Positions 25,479 to 33,654 of a stretch of DNA of 64,000 nucleotides are shown here, piece by piece; within the stretch, counting starts at the first letter, position 1, and each line of letters begins with the position of its first letter. The notes beneath the pieces were generated by a model. It had not been told where the DNA came from. It made no database searches and saw only the letters and a program-made list of their open reading frames with translations. Source of the stretch: Nonomuraea polychroma (lineage in GTDB: Bacteria; Actinomycetota; Actinomycetes; Streptosporangiales; Streptosporangiaceae); contig NZ_SAUN01000001.1 of NCBI RefSeq assembly GCF_004011505.1, positions 5,208,001-5,272,000 of the forward strand, given 5' to 3'. The position numbers and the translations under genes were made by a program.

Positions 25479-26075
25479 TCAGCCGGGCGGCGGGCCGCCG
25501 AGTTTGCATTTGAACATCTCGGCGAACCGCCGCTCGGCTATTTTCATCAGCTGGACAAGGTCGTGGTCCTGGTCCCGGGCGGGGTTGCGCTTGACGGTGA
25601 TGGTGATGAGCGAGTTGTTGGATCCACAGCGGAACCAGGCGCCCGCCTTCCGATACTGATAGAACCGGCTCTGGAAGTCGCTTATTTCTCCCTTGCCCAG
25701 CTCCTCGGGGAGTTTGACGGGATTGCGATTCTCGCCGAATTCGATGAGGTTCTCGATGACTTGCCGAGGCGCCGATTCGTAATAGCGCGTGATAAAGAGA
25801 CTCTGCTCGTCATTCGATATGACACAGCCACGTCCCTCAGGATCACGTTCGCCGGAACCCGCTTTGTACGGACCGATGTAACCCGTCAGATCGGCAACCG
25901 CGGCCTGCGGGATGAAATGGCACAGGTAGGGAGCGCCGTCGGCGACGGAGCGCCGCACAGCCACGGGACTGGGCGACGTCGGAACAGCGGGGGACTTGCC
26001 CGGCGTGCACGCGGCGATCGACATGAGCGTGGCCGCCGCGCAGAGCCACGCGATCGGGCGCCTACTTCTTCTCAT
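25479..26075 (-). CDS. Putative lipoprotein of unknown function (secretion-trio gene 3)
   Basis: The 198-aa protein has a lipoprotein signal: basic RRSRR, a hydrophobic stretch, and lipobox SIAAC with Cys23. A Pro/Ser/Thr linker follows, then a domain with YLCHFIPQAAVADLTGYIG, GCVISNDE and a C-terminal MKIAERRFAEMFKCKL. Cysteines in the mature part could pair. I do not recognise the family; it recalls DUF3558-like small actinobacterial lipoproteins. ATG 26075 overlaps the upstream 701-aa gene by 14 bp, so the two are coupled. Codon use is more A/T-rich than in the neighbouring pgl. Confidence 0.7.
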   Translation of the reverse strand: MRRSRRPIAWLCAAATLMSIAACTPGKSPAVPTSPSPVAVRRSVADGAPYLCHFIPQAAVADLTGYIGPYKAGSGERDPEGRGCVISNDEQSLFITRYYESAPRQVIENLIEFGENRNPVKLPEELGKGEISDFQSRFYQYRKAGAWFRCGSNNSLITITVKRNPARDQDHDLVQLMKIAERRFAEMFKCKLGGPPPG

Positions 26076-28167
26076 TTTCTTTGCTCTGGGCACGCATGTT
26101 GGTGACGAAATCATCAATTCCAGTGCCAACACCCTGCTGCGCGTCCGCATATCTGGTCGGCACCGTGGTGTTCTCGACGATCCAATGGGCGAAGTCGTCG
26201 TACTCATCAATGTTCATCTGATGTGGAGGCTTGACCTTCGGCGGATCGCCGATCACGAAGGACTCTTTCAGATCATTGCGCCGATATGCCCCATGAGCCA
26301 CGGCGGACGACTCGATCATTTGCTTCATCATTTCTTCGACGGCTATCTTGTTCGAGGCGGCTTCGCTGAAAGCCTTGGCGGTTTTCCCGCCGGCGTGCCC
26401 GCTCTGCCGCACAAGCCAGTCTCCCGCCTTTGCGTAGCCACCCCTGACGAAGTTCTCATAAATGCTGTCGGCTGCTTTGAGGCCCACCTTGCCCACCTGC
26501 TGGGCGAAGGGAATGGGGACGAGTCCGATACCTTCCTGGACCAGTTTCCGCAACGCCTCGTCGGCCGCGTCCGCCTCCTTGCCACGGGCGACGAGCGCCT
26601 GCCGATGGGCCTCCACCAAATGCCCCAGCACCTTGGAGTCATTCGCGATCACGTTCCCCAGCATGCCCTTGTTGCCGGTCGCAAGCGCTTCGTCGATCTT
26701 GCCTCGCATGTGCGCGATCTGCCCGAGGAGCATGGCTTGGTACCCTTTTTCGTCGGCGGCCACGTCGAGCATGACGAAATCGAGGTCGGCTCTGGTGAAG
26801 CGAGCGACGGGCTGTCCATCGACAATGGCCACGAGCTGGTCGTCCGCTCGCCGCTGATGATTTTTGTAGAAGGTCGACACGATGTCGTCGGAGTGCTCGC
26901 CGAGAATGCGTCCCATGTTGTCGCGGATGCCGGAGAGCTCATCGAGCTTCGAGGGGTCCTTCAATTCGATGTCGTTGTTGCCGTCGGACATCGACAGATG
27001 CGGCCGCACAATGTCAGAGACTATGTGCGTGGCCATGACGGCCAGCCGTTTGGAATCGGCGTCGGCACCCTTCATCGCGGCCTCCATGGCCTCGCCGAGC
27101 GATTCGCCACGATCGCCCATGGCCCACTGCGGACGCCGGTCGCGCATCAGGTATGTCAGTAGGTCACGGTTGCCGATCAGCGCTTGGGCGCGTTCTCTCG
27201 ACGTGCCGGCGAGGGACATCAGCGCGGCGATCGGGTCGGCCGTGCCGATCTCCGAAGAGCCTTGGAACGGCCGGGTGTCGATGGGAGCGGGCAGGTCGTA
27301 GAGGTCGGTGTCACGCGGCAGTGTCCACACGCGATTCCGGCGCTCCTTCATGTACTCGCGATCCCACCGGATCATGTCCTGGCCGATCGTGCTCATGAAC
27401 CACTCGCTGTAAGCCGCCTTCGGCGCGGACGCCAGGATCTGACCGAGTGACCAATATCCGGGGTTCGCCAGCCCGCCCATGTCCGGAGCCGGGATCTCCT
27501 TGCGCCCCTGCTTCTTCAGTTCCTCGATGAATCGCCGGTTGACATGCGCGTTCTTGGCCGGGTCGGTCGCCGCGGCGAGCGCCGTGCTGAGCATGGACAG
27601 CACGTCGCGATTGCGCTGCCGTAGGGCCTGCGTCGAATCGCGCCCGGCGTCGAGCTGCTTGCGCACCCGCGCTCCCATGACGAGGGGCAGTGTGGCGAGG
27701 GCCTGTGGGCCGAGTCTTTCCATCAGGGCGGTGGCGAACTGAGGGTCGGACATCCGCCCCTTGTAGGCGGCGAGCTTTTCAGCCGCGCCGGCGTCCCCGC
27801 GGGCCGCGGCCTCGAACAGTGGAGCGGCCTGCTCCGCCTCGGTGCGCACCTCGGCCGGAATCATGCGCGATTCGTTGATCCGCGTCATCCCGGACGGCAG
27901 GACCGCGCCGGCGACCGGGTTGCCGAACACGTCCACGTCGACGTTCCCGGCCTCGTACGCGAGATCGCGCCGCCGGTAGATGTCGGGCGCCTGCGCGGTC
28001 AGCCACTGGGCCACCCGGTCGATGGCCGCCACTCCGGGATGCGTGGTCTCGACCTCGTTCAGGATGGCCCGCAGCCGCCCTGCGCAATCGGCCAGGCCCT
28101 TTCCGGCATTTTGCACGCCGTATCCCAGCTGATGCATTTCCTTGGGGTCGATCGAGGAGAACGCCAT
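26062..28167 (-). CDS. Large DUF6571-like protein (secretion-trio gene 2)
   Basis: The 701-aa mostly helical protein has no signal peptide or obvious membrane span. N-terminal residues 1-100 (IDPKEMHQLGYGVQNAGKGL...GRLRAILNEV) look like a WXG100/LXG-type helical hairpin. A long central region follows with ATALMERLGPQALATLPLV and later DRRPQWAMGDRGESLGEAMEAA. The C-terminal part contains YDDFAHWIVENTTVPTRYADAQ. It fits the DUF6571 family from memory; function is unknown. ATG 28167 overlaps the stop of the small WXG-like gene (ATGA), and its own stop overlaps the lipoprotein gene. Confidence 0.72.
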   Translation of the reverse strand: MAFSSIDPKEMHQLGYGVQNAGKGLADCAGRLRAILNEVETTHPGVAAIDRVAQWLTAQAPDIYRRRDLAYEAGNVDVDVFGNPVAGAVLPSGMTRINESRMIPAEVRTEAEQAAPLFEAAARGDAGAAEKLAAYKGRMSDPQFATALMERLGPQALATLPLVMGARVRKQLDAGRDSTQALRQRNRDVLSMLSTALAAATDPAKNAHVNRRFIEELKKQGRKEIPAPDMGGLANPGYWSLGQILASAPKAAYSEWFMSTIGQDMIRWDREYMKERRNRVWTLPRDTDLYDLPAPIDTRPFQGSSEIGTADPIAALMSLAGTSRERAQALIGNRDLLTYLMRDRRPQWAMGDRGESLGEAMEAAMKGADADSKRLAVMATHIVSDIVRPHLSMSDGNNDIELKDPSKLDELSGIRDNMGRILGEHSDDIVSTFYKNHQRRADDQLVAIVDGQPVARFTRADLDFVMLDVAADEKGYQAMLLGQIAHMRGKIDEALATGNKGMLGNVIANDSKVLGHLVEAHRQALVARGKEADAADEALRKLVQEGIGLVPIPFAQQVGKVGLKAADSIYENFVRGGYAKAGDWLVRQSGHAGGKTAKAFSEAASNKIAVEEMMKQMIESSAVAHGAYRRNDLKESFVIGDPPKVKPPHQMNIDEYDDFAHWIVENTTVPTRYADAQQGVGTGIDDFVTNMRAQSKENEKK

Positions 28168-28415
28168 CAGTCCCTCGGCCCCATCACGGTCTGATTCCTG
28201 ATCGTTTCCTGCAAATGATCGATGACACCGCGCAGCGCCCGCCACATCTCCAGGCGCTGGCGGGTCAGATCACCGGCGAACGCGTCGGCGGCCGGCCCCG
28301 TCCACGTCCGCCCGCTCGACATTTGCAGCACCGGTTTGTCCAGGCAATGCCAGTGCTGGTCCGACAACTCCTGCGCACGGCGCAGCGCGTTCACCAATTC
28401 GGCCCGTGTAGGCAT
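28167..28415 (-). CDS. WXG100-like small protein (secretion-trio gene 1)
   Basis: The 82-aa protein is predicted as two helices with a WTG turn (W38-x-G40) and LTRQRLEMWRALRGVIDHLQETI as the second helix, read in short blocks. Size and layout match ESX/WXG100-type substrates or chaperone partners of large N-terminally WXG-like proteins. A strong GGGAGGT site precedes ATG 28415. It heads the three-gene leftward operon. No EccC-type ATPase or other ESX gene is in the window. Confidence 0.68.
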   Translation of the reverse strand: MPTRAELVNALRRAQELSDQHWHCLDKPVLQMSSGRTWTGPAADAFAGDLTRQRLEMWRALRGVIDHLQETIRNQTVMGPRD

Positions 28416-28602
28416 AGAGACCTCCCACCGAGGTGGTACGCAAGTCGCGCCTGCTGAGGCTCAAATTCGTATCGATTCACTGTGCCACGCCAGCCGTTTC
28501 TCCGTCATGCCGTCGAACGAAGCCGGTATTCCGCCAGGCGGGGACGCCGCCCCGCTCGACGAGGCGACGTTACATGCGCGTGCCGCAGACCGCGGCGGAA
28601 CC

Positions 28603-28630
28603 GCTGACCAGCCTGGAGTGCCTGGTCAGC
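28603..28630 (-). terminator. Hairpin after the aminodeoxyfutalosine deaminase-like gene
   Basis: Arms GCTGACCAG (28603-28611) and CTGGTCAGC (28622-28630) form a perfect 9-bp stem with a 10-nt loop, 20 bp past the stop of the leftward deaminase gene. No T-run follows. It separates that gene from the WXG-like operon. Confidence 0.5.
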
Positions 28631-28649
28631 CCGGAAGGGGTTAACGAGC

Positions 28650-29687
28650 TCACGCCCCCGCCAGCAGTCCATCGATTTCGGTGAGCATGGATCGCTTACG
28701 GTCTTCTGCCATATATGAGGCGCGCACACCGTTGCGGGCGAGCTGGGCAAGTTCGCTCTTGCCGAAGCGGAAGACTTCCGCCGCGACCCGGTATTCGTCG
28801 GCCAGCGTGGTGGCGAACATGGGCGGGTCGTCGCTGTTGAGCGTGACGTACAGGCCCTCTTCCAGCATCCGGGGCAACGGGTGGTCCTCGATGTGGGCGA
28901 TCTGGCCCGTGCACACGTTGGAGGTGGGGCAGACGTCCAGCGGGAGCTGGGTGTCGCGCAGGTGGGCGACCAGGCGAGGGTCGGCCAGGCAGTTGATGCC
29001 GTGGCCGATGCGCTCGGCCCCGTAGCCCTCGATGACCTCCCAGATCGTCTCGGGGCCGGACATCTCGCCACCGTGCGGGACGCTGTGCAGGCCGGCGGCG
29101 CGGGCGGCGGAGAACGCGGAGCGGTAGGCGTCGCGATATTTCGGGCGTTCTTGTTCGATGCCCCCGATGCCGAAACCTACCAGTGCGGCGGGAGGTTCTT
29201 GGAGGGCGTGCTCGACGGTGATCTTGGCGGCTTCCTCGCCGTACTCGCCGGGGATGTCGAAGATGTACGCCATTTCGACGCCGTGCTCGGCCAGCGAACG
29301 GCGAGCGGCCAGGTCGAGGGCCTCGGTGACCTCGCGCATGGGCATGCCGACGACATGGTGGGCGTACGGCGTGACCTGCAGCTCCACATAGCGGGCGCCC
29401 TGGGGCGCGAGGTCGCGGGCCAGGCCGAGCACCAGGGTCGCCACGTCCTCCGGCTCGCGCACCAGCTGGTTGACGGCCCGGTACACCCGGGCGAAGTGCG
29501 GGAAGTCGCGGAAGGTGTAGAAGCTGCGCAGTTCCTCCTCCGTGGTGGGGACGCCGCTGCCGGGGTGGCGGCGGGACAGCTCCAGGACGGTGGCGATGGA
29601 GGCGGAGCCGACCAGGTGGACGTGGAGCTCGACCTTGGGGAGCGCGTCGATGAAGGCGACGGTGGAAGCGTCGATGGCGGTCGTCAT
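28650..29687 (-). CDS. Adenosine deaminase-superfamily protein, probable aminodeoxyfutalosine deaminase
   Basis: The 345-aa TIM-barrel amidohydrolase has metal-site motifs ELHVHLVGSAS, SVPHGGE, ERIGHG and LNSDDPPMF. The HVHxVGSAS wording and CPTSN...HPLPRMLEEGL resemble Streptomyces aminodeoxyfutalosine deaminases of the futalosine menaquinone pathway more than classical adenosine deaminase (HVHLDG). No other menaquinone gene is adjacent, so the substrate remains an inference. ATG 29687 has an AAGG site; ATG 29723 lacks one. It is divergent from the methyltransferase gene. Confidence 0.82.
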   Translation of the reverse strand: MTTAIDASTVAFIDALPKVELHVHLVGSASIATVLELSRRHPGSGVPTTEEELRSFYTFRDFPHFARVYRAVNQLVREPEDVATLVLGLARDLAPQGARYVELQVTPYAHHVVGMPMREVTEALDLAARRSLAEHGVEMAYIFDIPGEYGEEAAKITVEHALQEPPAALVGFGIGGIEQERPKYRDAYRSAFSAARAAGLHSVPHGGEMSGPETIWEVIEGYGAERIGHGINCLADPRLVAHLRDTQLPLDVCPTSNVCTGQIAHIEDHPLPRMLEEGLYVTLNSDDPPMFATTLADEYRVAAEVFRFGKSELAQLARNGVRASYMAEDRKRSMLTEIDGLLAGA

Positions 29688-29785
29688 GGCGACGACCTTA
29701 GGTTGGACATTTGCCGTTTTCATAGACCGAAGGCCGAAATTTCACATGAAGATGTAAGGTTTCGCATCTAGGTTACGCTAGGTCT

Positions 29786-30532
29786 GTGATCAACGCCGAA
29801 GCGTACGACCGCGGCTTCGCCCAGCTGAGCTCCCACACCGTCGGCCCTCTGCTCGAGCGGGCGCACGCCGCCCGCCTGCTCGACGTCGGCTGCGGCACCG
29901 GCGTGGTGACCGCCGCGGCGCTCGCGCTGGGGGCTGAGGTCACCGCCGTGGACGCCGATCCACGCATGCTGGAGCTGACCGCGCGCCGGCACCCCTACGC
30001 CACGATCCGGCAGGCGGCGCTGCCCGATCTGCCGTTCGAGGATGGGGAATTCGACGCCGTGGCGGGAAATTTCGTCATCAACCACGTGCCGGACACGAAT
30101 GAGGCGCTCAGGGAGCTGCACCGGGTGCTGCGCCCGGGCGGGACGATCGCCCTGACGTGGTGGAAGGCCGACGAGATGACGGCCACGAACGTCTTCGCCG
30201 AGGCCATCGAGGCGGCCGGGGTGTCCTACGCGCCGCCGCCCCGCCCGTTCACCGCCAACGACAGTCCGGACCGCTTCGCCGCCCTGCTCGCCACCGCGGG
30301 GTTCGGGGAGGGGGCCGTGGAGGCCGTCCGATGGCGGCACCAGGTGGATCTCGGGGCATGGTGGACGGACATCGTGGAGGCGGGCGGGCCGCGGTTCGCG
30401 GTGATCTCCAGCCAGCCGCCGGAGATCGTCTCGCGCATCAAGGCGCATTACACGCGCCTGGCGGCCCCGTACGAGCGCGACGGCTTCCCGGTGTGCGCTT
30501 ACCTGGCCCACGCCACGCGCAGCCCCGGCTAG
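29786..30532 (+). CDS. Class I SAM-dependent methyltransferase
   Basis: The 248-aa Rossmann-fold methyltransferase of the UbiE/Methyltransf_11 type has motif I RLLDVGCGTGVVTAAAL near residue 32, acidic residue in TAVDADPRML, and AVAGNFVINHVPDTNEALRELHRVLRPGG as post-motif blocks. The substrate is unknown. GTG 29786 lacks a Shine-Dalgarno site and follows AT-rich promoter-like sequence (GGTTACGCTAGGTCT), so the mRNA may be leaderless. It stands alone between a divergent deaminase gene and a repeat-rich gap. Confidence 0.88.
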   Translation: MINAEAYDRGFAQLSSHTVGPLLERAHAARLLDVGCGTGVVTAAALALGAEVTAVDADPRMLELTARRHPYATIRQAALPDLPFEDGEFDAVAGNFVINHVPDTNEALRELHRVLRPGGTIALTWWKADEMTATNVFAEAIEAAGVSYAPPPRPFTANDSPDRFAALLATAGFGEGAVEAVRWRHQVDLGAWWTDIVEAGGPRFAVISSQPPEIVSRIKAHYTRLAAPYERDGFPVCAYLAHATRSPG

Positions 30533-30539
30533 GGCCGGC

Positions 30540-30712
30540 TCACAACCGGCTCCCAGCCGTCCGTCCGATTCCCAGCCAACTCCCGTCCAGCGCGTGGCCG
30601 ACCCCAGCCGGCTCCCGTCCAGCCCGCGGCCGAGCGGTCAGCACCACCGCACTCGGCAGCCCACCGCGGTCACCACCGCACTCGCCAGCCGACCGCGTCA
30701 GCACCGCTCCCG
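30540..30712. repeat. Degenerate tandem repeats, 32-bp period, in intergenic gap
   Basis: Blocks beginning CAGCCAACTCCCGTCCAGC (30573) and CAGCCGGCTCCCGTCCAGC (30605) are 32 bp apart. GCGGTCAGCACC (30634) and GCGGTCACCACC (30666) are also 32 bp apart, with a shorter third copy near 30695. The segment fills the gap between the convergent methyltransferase and TetR genes. Confidence 0.65.
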
Positions 30713-31288
30713 TTACCCAGCCGCCCAGGCGGTCACCACCGGCAGCAGCACCCCGTCGACGGACTCCGCGACGAAAGAGTCGCCGAGCGGCGGGCCGTTG
30801 AAGATCATGCGATGCCACACCAGCGCCTCCGCGATCGCGAACAGCCGCGCGGGATCGACGGCCCCCGCCAGCTCTCCCCTCTCGACCGCCTGATCGAGCA
30901 GCGCCTTGACGTCGCCGAGGTCCTTGGCCTGCATGTGCGTACGCAGCGTGCGCGCCAGCTCCTGGTTGGACACCAGCGTCGAGGACAGCCCGATGACCAG
31001 CGTGTGCTTGCGCTCCACCGCCTGGCACAGGCTGCGGAAGATGGCGGCCAGATCGCCGCGGAGCGAGCCGGTGTCCTGCCCGAGCGGCACCTCCATGTCG
31101 AAGCGCCGGCAGATGACGTCCACGACCAGCTCGGGCTTGCCCGCCCAGCGCCGGTAGATGGTGGCCTTGCTGGCCTTGGCCCGCTTGGCGATCTGGTCGA
31201 CCGTCATGCGGTCGTAGCCGACCTCCGACAGCAGCTCCATCGTGGCGTCGAGGATGGCCCTGTCACGCTCGGGGTCGAGTGGAGCCAC
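30713..31288 (-). CDS. TetR/AcrR-family transcriptional regulator
   Basis: The 191-aa protein has an N-terminal TetR HTH (about residues 8-55: ILDATMELLSEVGYDRMTVDQI, KRAKASKATIYRRWAGKPELV) and a divergent helical ligand domain. GTG 31288 is preferred because AAGGA lies 7 nt upstream; GTG 31294 is too close to it. It follows the SDR gene by 12 bp on the same strand. The 21-bp palindrome at 32190-32210 in front of that operon is the likely target, giving autoregulation. Confidence 0.92.
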   Translation of the reverse strand: MAPLDPERDRAILDATMELLSEVGYDRMTVDQIAKRAKASKATIYRRWAGKPELVVDVICRRFDMEVPLGQDTGSLRGDLAAIFRSLCQAVERKHTLVIGLSSTLVSNQELARTLRTHMQAKDLGDVKALLDQAVERGELAGAVDPARLFAIAEALVWHRMIFNGPPLGDSFVAESVDGVLLPVVTAWAAG

Positions 31289-31300
31289 GTACACGTCCTT

Positions 31301-32170
31301 CTAGCTGTAGGCGATCTCCTTGAATCGTACGCCCGTCAGCTCGGTGGACACGTCCCACAGCCGCCTGGCGAGCTCCTCTGACCTGGCGCTCTCGGACGGC
31401 GTGAGGATCTTGAGCTTGGGGCCGACGAACTCGCCGCCGCGGATGGCGGGCGAGGTGGCGGCGTACAGCGAGGGGTGCGCGCCCTTCTCGGGCGACTTGA
31501 ACAACAGACCGAAGAGGGGCTGTAGTGGCCCTAGCTTGACGATGTTCGTGGCGGTGGTGCCCGGGTGGCTGGCGGCGGAGATCAGGCCAGCTCCGGCCTT
31601 CTCGGCCCGTCTCTGCAGCTCCAGGGTGAAGAGCAGGTTGGCCAGCTTGGACCGCGCGTACGCGCTGAGGCGGCCGTATCCGCGCTCCAGGTCCAGGTTG
31701 TCAAAGTCGAGCCTGCCGACGACGTGCGCGTCGCTGGAGACGGTGACCACCCGCGCGCCCGGCCGGACGAGCAGCTTCGGCAACAGCAACCCCGTGAGGG
31801 CGAAATGCCCCAGGTGGTTGGTGCCGAACTGCATCTCGAAGCCGTCCTTCGTCTCCTGCCTCGAGATCATGCCGATGCCCGCGTTGTTGATCAGCAGGTC
31901 GACGTCGCCGACGCCGGCGGCGAACTCCCGGACGGAGGCCAGGTCCGCCAGGTCGAGGCGGGCGTATTCGACCTGCGCACTGGGCACCTCCCGCCGGATG
32001 GTCTCGACCGCGGCGCCGCCCTTCTCGGCCGAGCGTGCGGCCACGACGACACGTGCGCCGTGCCGGGCCAGCTCGAGCGCGGTGGGCAGGCCGATGCCGC
32101 TGTTGGCGCCGGTCACGACGGCGCTCTTGCCGGTCAGGTCCGGGATGGAGGCAGGGGTCCACGAAGTCAT
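31301..32170 (-). CDS. SDR family NAD(P)-dependent oxidoreductase
   Basis: The 289-aa classical short-chain dehydrogenase has cofactor motif VVTGANSGIGLPTALELA (about residues 17-34), NNAGIG, a YARSK catalytic Tyr/Lys and GTNHLGHFALTGLLL. It belongs to the retinol-dehydrogenase-like group. The substrate is unknown. ATG 32170 follows CGGAG by 6 nt. It is cotranscribed with the TetR gene and probably derepressed when TetR binds its ligand, so it may act on the inducer or a related compound. Confidence 0.92.
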   Translation of the reverse strand: MTSWTPASIPDLTGKSAVVTGANSGIGLPTALELARHGARVVVAARSAEKGGAAVETIRREVPSAQVEYARLDLADLASVREFAAGVGDVDLLINNAGIGMISRQETKDGFEMQFGTNHLGHFALTGLLLPKLLVRPGARVVTVSSDAHVVGRLDFDNLDLERGYGRLSAYARSKLANLLFTLELQRRAEKAGAGLISAASHPGTTATNIVKLGPLQPLFGLLFKSPEKGAHPSLYAATSPAIRGGEFVGPKLKILTPSESARSEELARRLWDVSTELTGVRFKEIAYS

Positions 32171-32189
32171 CGCCACTCCGATTCAGAGA

Positions 32190-32210
32190 TGTACGAAACC
32201 GTTTCGTACA
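32190..32210. promoter_or_regulatory. 21-bp TetR-type operator
   Basis: Half-sites TGTACGAAAC and GTTTCGTACA flank a single central C in perfect dyad symmetry, 20 bp upstream of the SDR start. The GTACGAAAC...GTTTCGTAC form is a common operator style of AcrR-like TetR proteins and sits over the expected promoter of the SDR-TetR operon. Confidence 0.82.
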
Positions 32211-32217
32211 CCATAGC

Positions 32218-32982
32218 CTAACGATCGATCCGCTGCCGCGCGTGCCGCTCCTCGCGCCGCGTCACCTCGAGCCGCTTCCTGCTGTCGTCGAGCTCTTTGC
32301 GTGCCTCGGCCAGCATCCGCTCCAGGGTGGCCACCTTCTCGGCACGCTCGTCGTACTCCCTGGTCGCGGCCTCCAGCGCGGCCTGCCACTCCCGGTGCGC
32401 CGCCTCGGCCTCCTGCCGCTCCCTGGCCTTCCTGGCCTCCGCCTCGGCACGCTCCCTGGCCTGGTCCGCCTCCTCCTCGGGAGTGGGCTTCTTCCTCCTG
32501 GCGGGCTGCCGGCGAAGGATGGGGGCGGGCGCGAAGCCGCTGTAGCTGAGCGGCTTGGCCAGCCGGCCGCGGCGCACCTGATCGGCCGCGCCGGCGTCGA
32601 CGACGGCGGCGTCCAGGGTCTGGTCGACCTCCGTGGCCGCCGCCGCCGAGAGGTCGCCGTCCTGCCTGATGAGCCTGCTCAGCCTGCCGGTGACCGCGTT
32701 GCGGCGCTGGGTCAGCTCGGCGAGGGCGTCGGCGTCCTGCTCCTGCCAGGCCGCGCGCAGCCGCTCCCCCACCTCGAGCAGCTCGGCCAGCTCCTCCGGG
32801 TGCTCGCGGGCGGCCCTGTTCACGGCCCAGGCGGACACCGTGGGCTTGCGGAGTTTCGCGATGTCGCGCGAGAGCCGTACGTCACCCGCGTCCTTGGCCG
32901 CGCGGGCCTCGGCCTCGCGGGCGGCGGTGAACTCCGGCGGCGGGAGCGCGTAAAGGCGGTCGGCCACCTCGTCAAGATCCAC
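32218..32982 (-). CDS. Coiled-coil protein of unknown function
   Basis: The protein of about 254 aa begins VDLDEVADRLYALPPPEFTA and has a conserved-looking N-terminal half (RDIAKLRKPTVSAWAVNRAA, RLRAAWQEQDADALAELTQRR). A highly charged Arg/Glu/Ala coiled coil fills the last 90 residues. Similar proteins are widespread hypothetical genes in actinomycetes; I know no function. The start may be GTG 32982 or ATG 33021, and neither has a strong ribosome site. It is divergent from the Clp-N gene, with about 70 bp between them. Confidence 0.75.
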   Translation of the reverse strand: MDLDEVADRLYALPPPEFTAAREAEARAAKDAGDVRLSRDIAKLRKPTVSAWAVNRAAREHPEELAELLEVGERLRAAWQEQDADALAELTQRRNAVTGRLSRLIRQDGDLSAAAATEVDQTLDAAVVDAGAADQVRRGRLAKPLSYSGFAPAPILRRQPARRKKPTPEEEADQARERAEAEARKARERQEAEAAHREWQAALEAATREYDERAEKVATLERMLAEARKELDDSRKRLEVTRREERHARQRIDR

Positions 32983-33054
32983 ACAGGACAAGTACCCCAC
33001 ATGGCCGGGTTTGTAGCGCATAGTGGAGACAGCCCCAGTCGAATGGAGGCCCCC

Positions 33055-33654
33055 GTGTTCGAACGTTTCACCGACCGCGCGCGCAGGGTCGTCGTCCTCG
33101 CTCAGGAGGAGGCGCGGATGATGAACCACGGATACATCGGCACGGAACACATCCTGCTCGGCCTCATCCACGAGGGCGAGGGGCTGGCCGCCCTGGTGCT
33201 CGACGGCTGCGGTGTGGAGCTGGAGCACGTACGCGCCTTCGTCGAGCGCGAGACCGGCCACGACGGCAAGCCGCCGAGCGGGCACATCCCGTTCACGCCC
33301 CGGGCCAAGAAGGTCCTGGAGCTGTCGCTGCGCGAGGCGCTCCAGCTGCGCCACAACTACATCGGCACCGAGCACATCCTGCTCGGGCTGATCAGGGAGG
33401 GCGAGGGGCTGGCCGCGCAGGCGCTCGCGGACGCCGGCGCGGACCTGGCCGACGTACGGCAGCGCCTGCTCGACCGCGCCGGCCGCGGCTCCAAGGAACG
33501 CCCGAGCGAGATGTTCTTGGCCGGCGGATCCATGCTGAGCGAGCGGCTCACGCGGATCGAGGAGAGCCTGGAGCGCATCGAGCGCCATCTGGGCATCCAG
33601 CCGCCCGCGAAGGCGAAGGAGCCCGAGGACGGGCGGGAGGAGGGCCTAGGCTGA
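33055..33654 (+). CDS. Stand-alone Clp N-terminal domain protein
   Basis: The 199-aa protein holds only a double Clp_N domain: FERFTDRARRVVVLAQEEARMMNH, then YIGTEHILLGLIHEGEG and again YIGTEHILLGLIREGEG. A C-terminal helical segment (RLTRIEESLERIERHL) follows. It lacks both AAA+ modules of ClpC. Such proteins could bind ClpC adaptors or substrates. GTG 33055 is 5 nt after GGAGG; ATG 33043 overlaps that site and is less likely. The last 9 bp overlap the convergent ACT-GNAT gene. Confidence 0.85.
   Translation: MFERFTDRARRVVVLAQEEARMMNHGYIGTEHILLGLIHEGEGLAALVLDGCGVELEHVRAFVERETGHDGKPPSGHIPFTPRAKKVLELSLREALQLRHNYIGTEHILLGLIREGEGLAAQALADAGADLADVRQRLLDRAGRGSKERPSEMFLAGGSMLSERLTRIEESLERIERHLGIQPPAKAKEPEDGREEGLG

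Noticed and set aside
29728..29760. Short inverted repeat ACAT-GAAG-ATGT near the deaminase/methyltransferase promoters
   Set aside because: Only four-bp arms, which is expected by chance; no adjacent regulator.
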